From positions 1 through 46,423 of the forward strand of contig JAZRZQ010000086.1 of assembly GCA_045601445.1 (NCBI GenBank): a stretch of 46,423 bases of DNA. The letters run 5' to 3'. Below the pieces are notes generated by a model, which made no database searches, had not been told where the DNA came from, and saw only the letters and a program-made list of their open reading frames with translations. Position numbers and translations under genes: made by a program. Origin of the DNA: RGIG5579 sp045601445 (GTDB lineage: Bacteria; Bacillota; Clostridia; Oscillospirales; SIG627). Numbering within the stretch: the stretch's first letter is position 1; every line of letters begins with the position of its first letter. Shown here piece by piece: positions 43,472 through 46,423 of this stretch.

Positions 43472-46165
43472 ATGGCTTCGATTTACCGATTCAGCAAAAA
43501 AAAGAAGCAAGATTCCGACGCGGAAAAGCGCCGCTCCTCCGACCCGTCCTTAATTATGAACGAGCCGATTCCCGAGCAGGAGGAGACACTCTCCGTTGTG
43601 CCCGAGCAAATCGAAACGGACGAGGAAAGCATTGAAAAAACGCGCGAGATCTGTCTCGACGAGCATCAGCGTCTGAATTTGGACGAGGCAGAGGACAAGG
43701 CCAAAGAGCCCGAGATCCCCGAAAACGCAGAAAATACCCGCGCCTTTGATCCCGAGGCGATTTTAATGCAAATCGAAGCGGAAATGCAAGAGGAAAAGCA
43801 AGCGCCGAAGGCAGAAGAAATCACGCTCGAGCCTGAAGCAAAGCCCGAGGAAACGGCAAAGCCCGAGGAAACGGCAAAGTCCGAGGAAACGGCAAAGCCC
43901 GAGTCCGAGGCCGTTCCGAGCTTTGAGGCTGACATTATGCAGCTTGCCGAGGCGGATCAGGAGGCGAGCGATCGATCGGCAGACGAGCTGCTCTCGCTTC
44001 TGCAAGCGACCACCGAGGTCGACACACAAAAAATGAACGAGGTCTTTGGTCACGCACCCCGTCAAGAGGCCGAGGGGAACGATCCGACCACGTCCCTGCT
44101 TTTGGAAATGTTCGGAATGCAACCCCAACAGCCTTCCGAAAACGGCCCTGCCGACGAGGAGCTTCGCGAGGTCTTTTCCGAGCGGCGCACGCTCAAGGAA
44201 GCGCTGGAGGAGGCCAAGCGTGTAAGCGATGCCGAAGAAGCGCAAGAGGACTCCTATGTTGCTATGCATAACGCGCCCGAGGAAAGCACGAAAACCTATG
44301 ACGGGCCCGCCACCATTGACGACATTTTAAACAGCATCCCACCGGATACGGCCGAACGCGGCGTTCCCAATATGGCCGACGAGGTTCACGTTCCCGAAGA
44401 TCCCTACAGCGACACCTATGAGGAGAACGAAGAGCGCAAGGAGCGCAGGCCCGTCCTGCCGGACGAGTTTACCGCGCAAGAGGAATTCGACGAATTTGCG
44501 GAGTATTTGAGAAATCGCAATTTCAAGGCCCTTGCCACCGTCGGCTGGTCCCTGCTTCTCTTTTTGGCAACGCTTTATTTGGAGAGCGCAACCTTCTCTT
44601 CTCTCTGGCATCCCTCCTTCCTTCGCCCCGACGGCATTTACAACATCATTTATCTTCTCGTTGATCTGCAGTTGATCCTGCTTTCCGCGGTGATGGTGCT
44701 TCGCCCCGTAACGGAAGGCGCCAGAGCGATGTTTACCGGAAAGCCGAACCGTAATTCCATTCCCTTTTTGTTCATTCTTCTCACCTGCGCACACGCGGTG
44801 ATTCTTCTGACGACCGATACCTCCGGCTATGCCTTGTACGGTTGTGTTGCTTCGTTTCTCGCGCTTTTGACGGCCTTCGCCGAGTTTTTGGAGGCCAAGC
44901 GCATTCATCGCAGCTTCCGCATTTGCGGCAGAGCGGGCGAAAAATGGGTGGCCGAGGCCGTTGGCGCGGACAGCCCCGAGGCTGAAGCCTTCCGCGATCA
45001 GCTTCAGGGAGAAGCAAGCTATTTCTCGGTTTACAAGACGAAGTTTATCGACGGATTCTTCCGCAGAATCAAAGAGCCCTCCAAGTCGGAGCGCTCCTAC
45101 GGAACGGCCATTTTGCTTTCTATGCTGGCATCCTTGGTGTTCGCCGTGTTCTCCTTTGCGAAAACGCCGGACTTCACGCACGCCGCCGGCCGCTTTATGA
45201 CCATGGCGGTGATGACCTTGCCGCTTTCGGCGGTATTCACGGTAGTGCTTCCCTTCTCTCATCTGTCCCGCAAGGCGGAAAAGAACAACAGCGCCATCAT
45301 CAGCGCCGCTGAGGCTGAAAAGTACGCTTCGGCTGACGTCGTTTCCTTTTCCGATAAAGAAATTTTCCCGCCCAAGAGTGTCAAGGTCACCACGATCCGC
45401 ACCTACGGACAGACCCGCATCGACAAGGCAATCCTTTACAGCGCCATGATCTTCCAAAAGCTTGGCGGCCCCCTATCGCTGGTGTTTAAGAAAACGATCT
45501 CCGGCGTGGTTGACGAGATCCCCGAAAACTTTGATTTTCTGGAGATCACGGCGGACGGGATGTGTGCCAAGATCGACGGCAAGGACGTTTTCGTCGGCAA
45601 CAAGAACTACCTGCTCTCGTACGACTTCGGTTATACGAGAGATTCGATGGATGAAAAATTCGAGGCCGCCTCGGGCAAGATTATGTATATGGTCATCGGC
45701 TCGGAGCTTGCCGCCAAATTCTACATCCGTTACTCCATCAGCAAGCGATTCAAGAAAACCATTTTGTCCCTGTATAAGTCGGGCATTTGTCCCGCTGTCA
45801 AGACCTGCGATCCGAATATTGATGCCGAGCTGTTCCGTGCCCTGCTGCAAAACAATTCGATTCCGGCGGGCATCATCAAAACCTGCGATGCGATGAAGGA
45901 CGCTCCCATTGCCGAGCACAGCGAAAGCACGGTGGTCTGTCATTCCACCATTGCCCAGCTTCTCAACACCTTCACCATTTGCGACTCGCTCCGACACCTG
46001 ATCCGCGCGAACGTGGTCATCAAGCTGCTTTCCGCGCTTTTGGGCATTGGCATCGTCATTTTCCTGTATTCGATCGAAAGTCTTACCAAGATCACGGGCC
46101 TGTTCGCCTTGATCTATCAGATGGTTTGGTTGATTCCCGTCATCATTCCGTCGCTGTCTGAATGA
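43472..46165 (+). CDS. degenerate P-type ATPase-like membrane protein with long acidic N-terminus
   Basis: 897 residues, not a recognised named family. Residues 1-345 are disordered and strongly acidic (Glu/Asp/Ala/Pro), with a PEETAK repeat. Then four membrane helices, a short soluble part (about 65 residues), two helices, a soluble domain and two final helices: the 4+2+2 plan of P1B metal-transporting ATPases. The metal motif CPC is LPL (583-585). DKTGT is replaced by SDKEIF with D628; TGDN by TCDP (778-781); no TGES is seen. The segment VFVGNKNYLLS resembles the ATPase nucleotide-domain loop. All this suggests a descendant of a P1B ATPase that no longer pumps, perhaps a sensor or scaffold. 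AAAGGA lies 7 bases before the ATG. Confidence 0.75.
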   Translation: MASIYRFSKKKKQDSDAEKRRSSDPSLIMNEPIPEQEETLSVVPEQIETDEESIEKTREICLDEHQRLNLDEAEDKAKEPEIPENAENTRAFDPEAILMQIEAEMQEEKQAPKAEEITLEPEAKPEETAKPEETAKSEETAKPESEAVPSFEADIMQLAEADQEASDRSADELLSLLQATTEVDTQKMNEVFGHAPRQEAEGNDPTTSLLLEMFGMQPQQPSENGPADEELREVFSERRTLKEALEEAKRVSDAEEAQEDSYVAMHNAPEESTKTYDGPATIDDILNSIPPDTAERGVPNMADEVHVPEDPYSDTYEENEERKERRPVLPDEFTAQEEFDEFAEYLRNRNFKALATVGWSLLLFLATLYLESATFSSLWHPSFLRPDGIYNIIYLLVDLQLILLSAVMVLRPVTEGARAMFTGKPNRNSIPFLFILLTCAHAVILLTTDTSGYALYGCVASFLALLTAFAEFLEAKRIHRSFRICGRAGEKWVAEAVGADSPEAEAFRDQLQGEASYFSVYKTKFIDGFFRRIKEPSKSERSYGTAILLSMLASLVFAVFSFAKTPDFTHAAGRFMTMAVMTLPLSAVFTVVLPFSHLSRKAEKNNSAIISAAEAEKYASADVVSFSDKEIFPPKSVKVTTIRTYGQTRIDKAILYSAMIFQKLGGPLSLVFKKTISGVVDEIPENFDFLEITADGMCAKIDGKDVFVGNKNYLLSYDFGYTRDSMDEKFEAASGKIMYMVIGSELAAKFYIRYSISKRFKKTILSLYKSGICPAVKTCDPNIDAELFRALLQNNSIPAGIIKTCDAMKDAPIAEHSESTVVCHSTIAQLLNTFTICDSLRHLIRANVVIKLLSALLGIGIVIFLYSIESLTKITGLFALIYQMVWLIPVIIPSLSE
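43841..43903 (+). repeat. 18-base tandem repeat encoding KPEETA units
   Basis: Three and a half copies of an 18-base unit (aagcccgaggaaacggca) at 43841, 43859, 43877 (one base change) and 43895. They encode repeated Lys-Pro/Ser-Glu-Glu-Thr-Ala within the acidic N-terminal region of the P-type ATPase-like protein and could vary in number between strains. Confidence 0.9.
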
Positions 46166-46170
46166 CAAAC

Positions 46171-46192
46171 AGTGCCGATTTTCATCGGCACT
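46171..46192 (+). other. perfect 9-bp hairpin after the P-type ATPase-like gene, without T-tract
   Basis: AGTGCCGAT / ATCGGCACT with a TTTC loop. No T-run follows, so it may be an RNA-stabilising or processing hairpin upstream of the tRNA rather than a terminator. The tRNA begins six bases later. Confidence 0.6.
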
Positions 46193-46197
46193 CATAT

Positions 46198-46271
46198 CCA
46201 CCCTTAGCGCAACTGGATAGAGCATCAGATTCCGATTCTGAAGGTTGGGAGTTCGAACCTCTTAGGGTGGG
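46198..46271 (+). tRNA. tRNA-Arg, anticodon CCG
   Basis: 74 bases folding as a full cloverleaf. Acceptor CCACCCT / AGGGTGG (7 bp), D-arm GCGC...GAGC, anticodon stem TCAGA / TCTGA with loop TTCCGAT and anticodon CCG at 46232-46234, 5-base variable loop, T-arm GGGAG-TTCGAAC-CTCTT with two G-U pairs, and discriminator G46271. The CCA end is not encoded (GCA follows). Reads the Arg codon CGG. It appears co-transcribed with the upstream gene or from an unseen promoter. Confidence 0.95.
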
Positions 46272-46282
46272 GCAAAAAAGAT

Positions 46283-46318
46283 ACACCATTTGTCTACCGG
46301 ACAAATGGTGTTTCTTTT
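46283..46318 (+). terminator. strong intrinsic terminator after tRNA-Arg
   Basis: Perfect 12-bp stem ACACCATTTGTC / GACAAATGGTGT with a 5-base loop, followed by TTCTTTT. Confidence 0.92.
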
Positions 46319-46323
46319 CAACT

Positions 46324-46423
46324 AAATCCACCCTTTCGGATGGGTGAAATCATCTCCGATGATGAAATCCGCCTCGACGGCGGGTGGGTGGATTTGATTT
46401 CATCTGCGTTAGCAGATTTCATC
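46324..46423. repeat. palindromic repeat cluster with GATTTCATC modules, cut by window edge
   Basis: Outer inverted repeat AAATCCACCC (46324-46333) / GGGTGGATTT (46386-46395). Inside, GGTGAAATC and GATGAAATC (46343-46351, 46361-46369) flank the 9-base palindromic ATCTCCGAT. On the other side, two GATTTCATC copies (46396-46404, 46415-46423) flank the palindromic TGCGTTAGCA. No open reading frame of note. It continues past the window. Confidence 0.7.

Noticed and set aside
46162..46347. Small open frame over the end of the ATPase-like gene and tRNA-Arg
   Set aside because: Spans a complete tRNA gene and its terminator; no ribosome binding site or family resemblance.
46324..46423. CRISPR array
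   Set aside because: The repeated word is 9 bases, occurs in both orientations, and intervening segments are about 10-base palindromes rather than unique spacers.

Overview
This window looks like a chromosomal segment of a Gram-positive anaerobe of the class Clostridia (Bacillota). The reasons are strong AGGAGG-type ribosome binding sites, sigma-A type promoters, HPr with both His15 and Ser46, the rnc-smc-ftsY and dprA-topA neighbourhoods, RecX, RarA, a YtvI-like permease, zinc-type bS18 and bL28, and a clostridial-type dTMP kinase. No phage, transposase, CRISPR array or rRNA is visible. Almost everything is core housekeeping, densely packed and mostly on the minus strand. No stretch longer than 300 bases lacks a gene.

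Layout, left to right (minus-strand genes are transcribed right to left). (1) 1-3840: partial rsmD, uvrC, an HPr gene with its own promoter and terminator, and cinA. (2) 3895-10061: a recA-led operon, recA-prs-recX-rimO-pgsA-cysS, ending in a terminator. (3) 10181-21021: an eleven-gene operon driven from the tmk promoter: tmk, DJ-1-like gene, CPBP protease, mltG, rmuC, smpB, lepA, hemW, lipoprotein gene, DUF1385 gene, prmC. (4) 21211-23005: a plus-strand pair, an iron-sulfur flavoprotein-type oxidoreductase and a YtvI/AI-2E permease, ending in a terminator shared with the converging next operon. (5) 23044-24710: rpsF-ssb-rpsR-secG-rpmB behind a perfect consensus promoter. (6) 24894-27544: asd-rarA and monocistronic rpsU. 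(7) 27759-42441: a nine-gene operon: TrmH-type methyltransferase, dprA, topA, plsX, rnc, smc, ftsY, a nadD-yqeK-rsfS fusion, leuS. (8) 42656-46423, plus strand: rlmB, a large degenerate P-type ATPase-like membrane protein, tRNA-Arg(CCG) with a strong terminator, and the start of a palindromic repeat cluster that runs off the window.

Functionally, the segment combines DNA repair and recombination (UvrC, RecA, RecX, RarA, RmuC, DprA, CinA, SSB, TopA, SMC), translation (CysRS, LeuRS, LepA, SmpB, S6, S18, S21, L28, RimO, PrmC, RsmD, 2'-O-methyltransferases), envelope and secretion (PgsA, PlsX, MltG, SecG, FtsY), and cofactor or nucleotide supply (PRPP synthase, dTMP kinase, NadD).

The least ordinary items are the NadD-YqeK-RsfS triple fusion, which keeps an internal ribosome binding site in front of its RsfS part; the 897-residue protein with P1B-ATPase topology whose metal-site and catalytic motifs are altered or missing; and the inverted-repeat cluster after tRNA-Arg, whose outer arms repeat part of the tRNA acceptor sequence.
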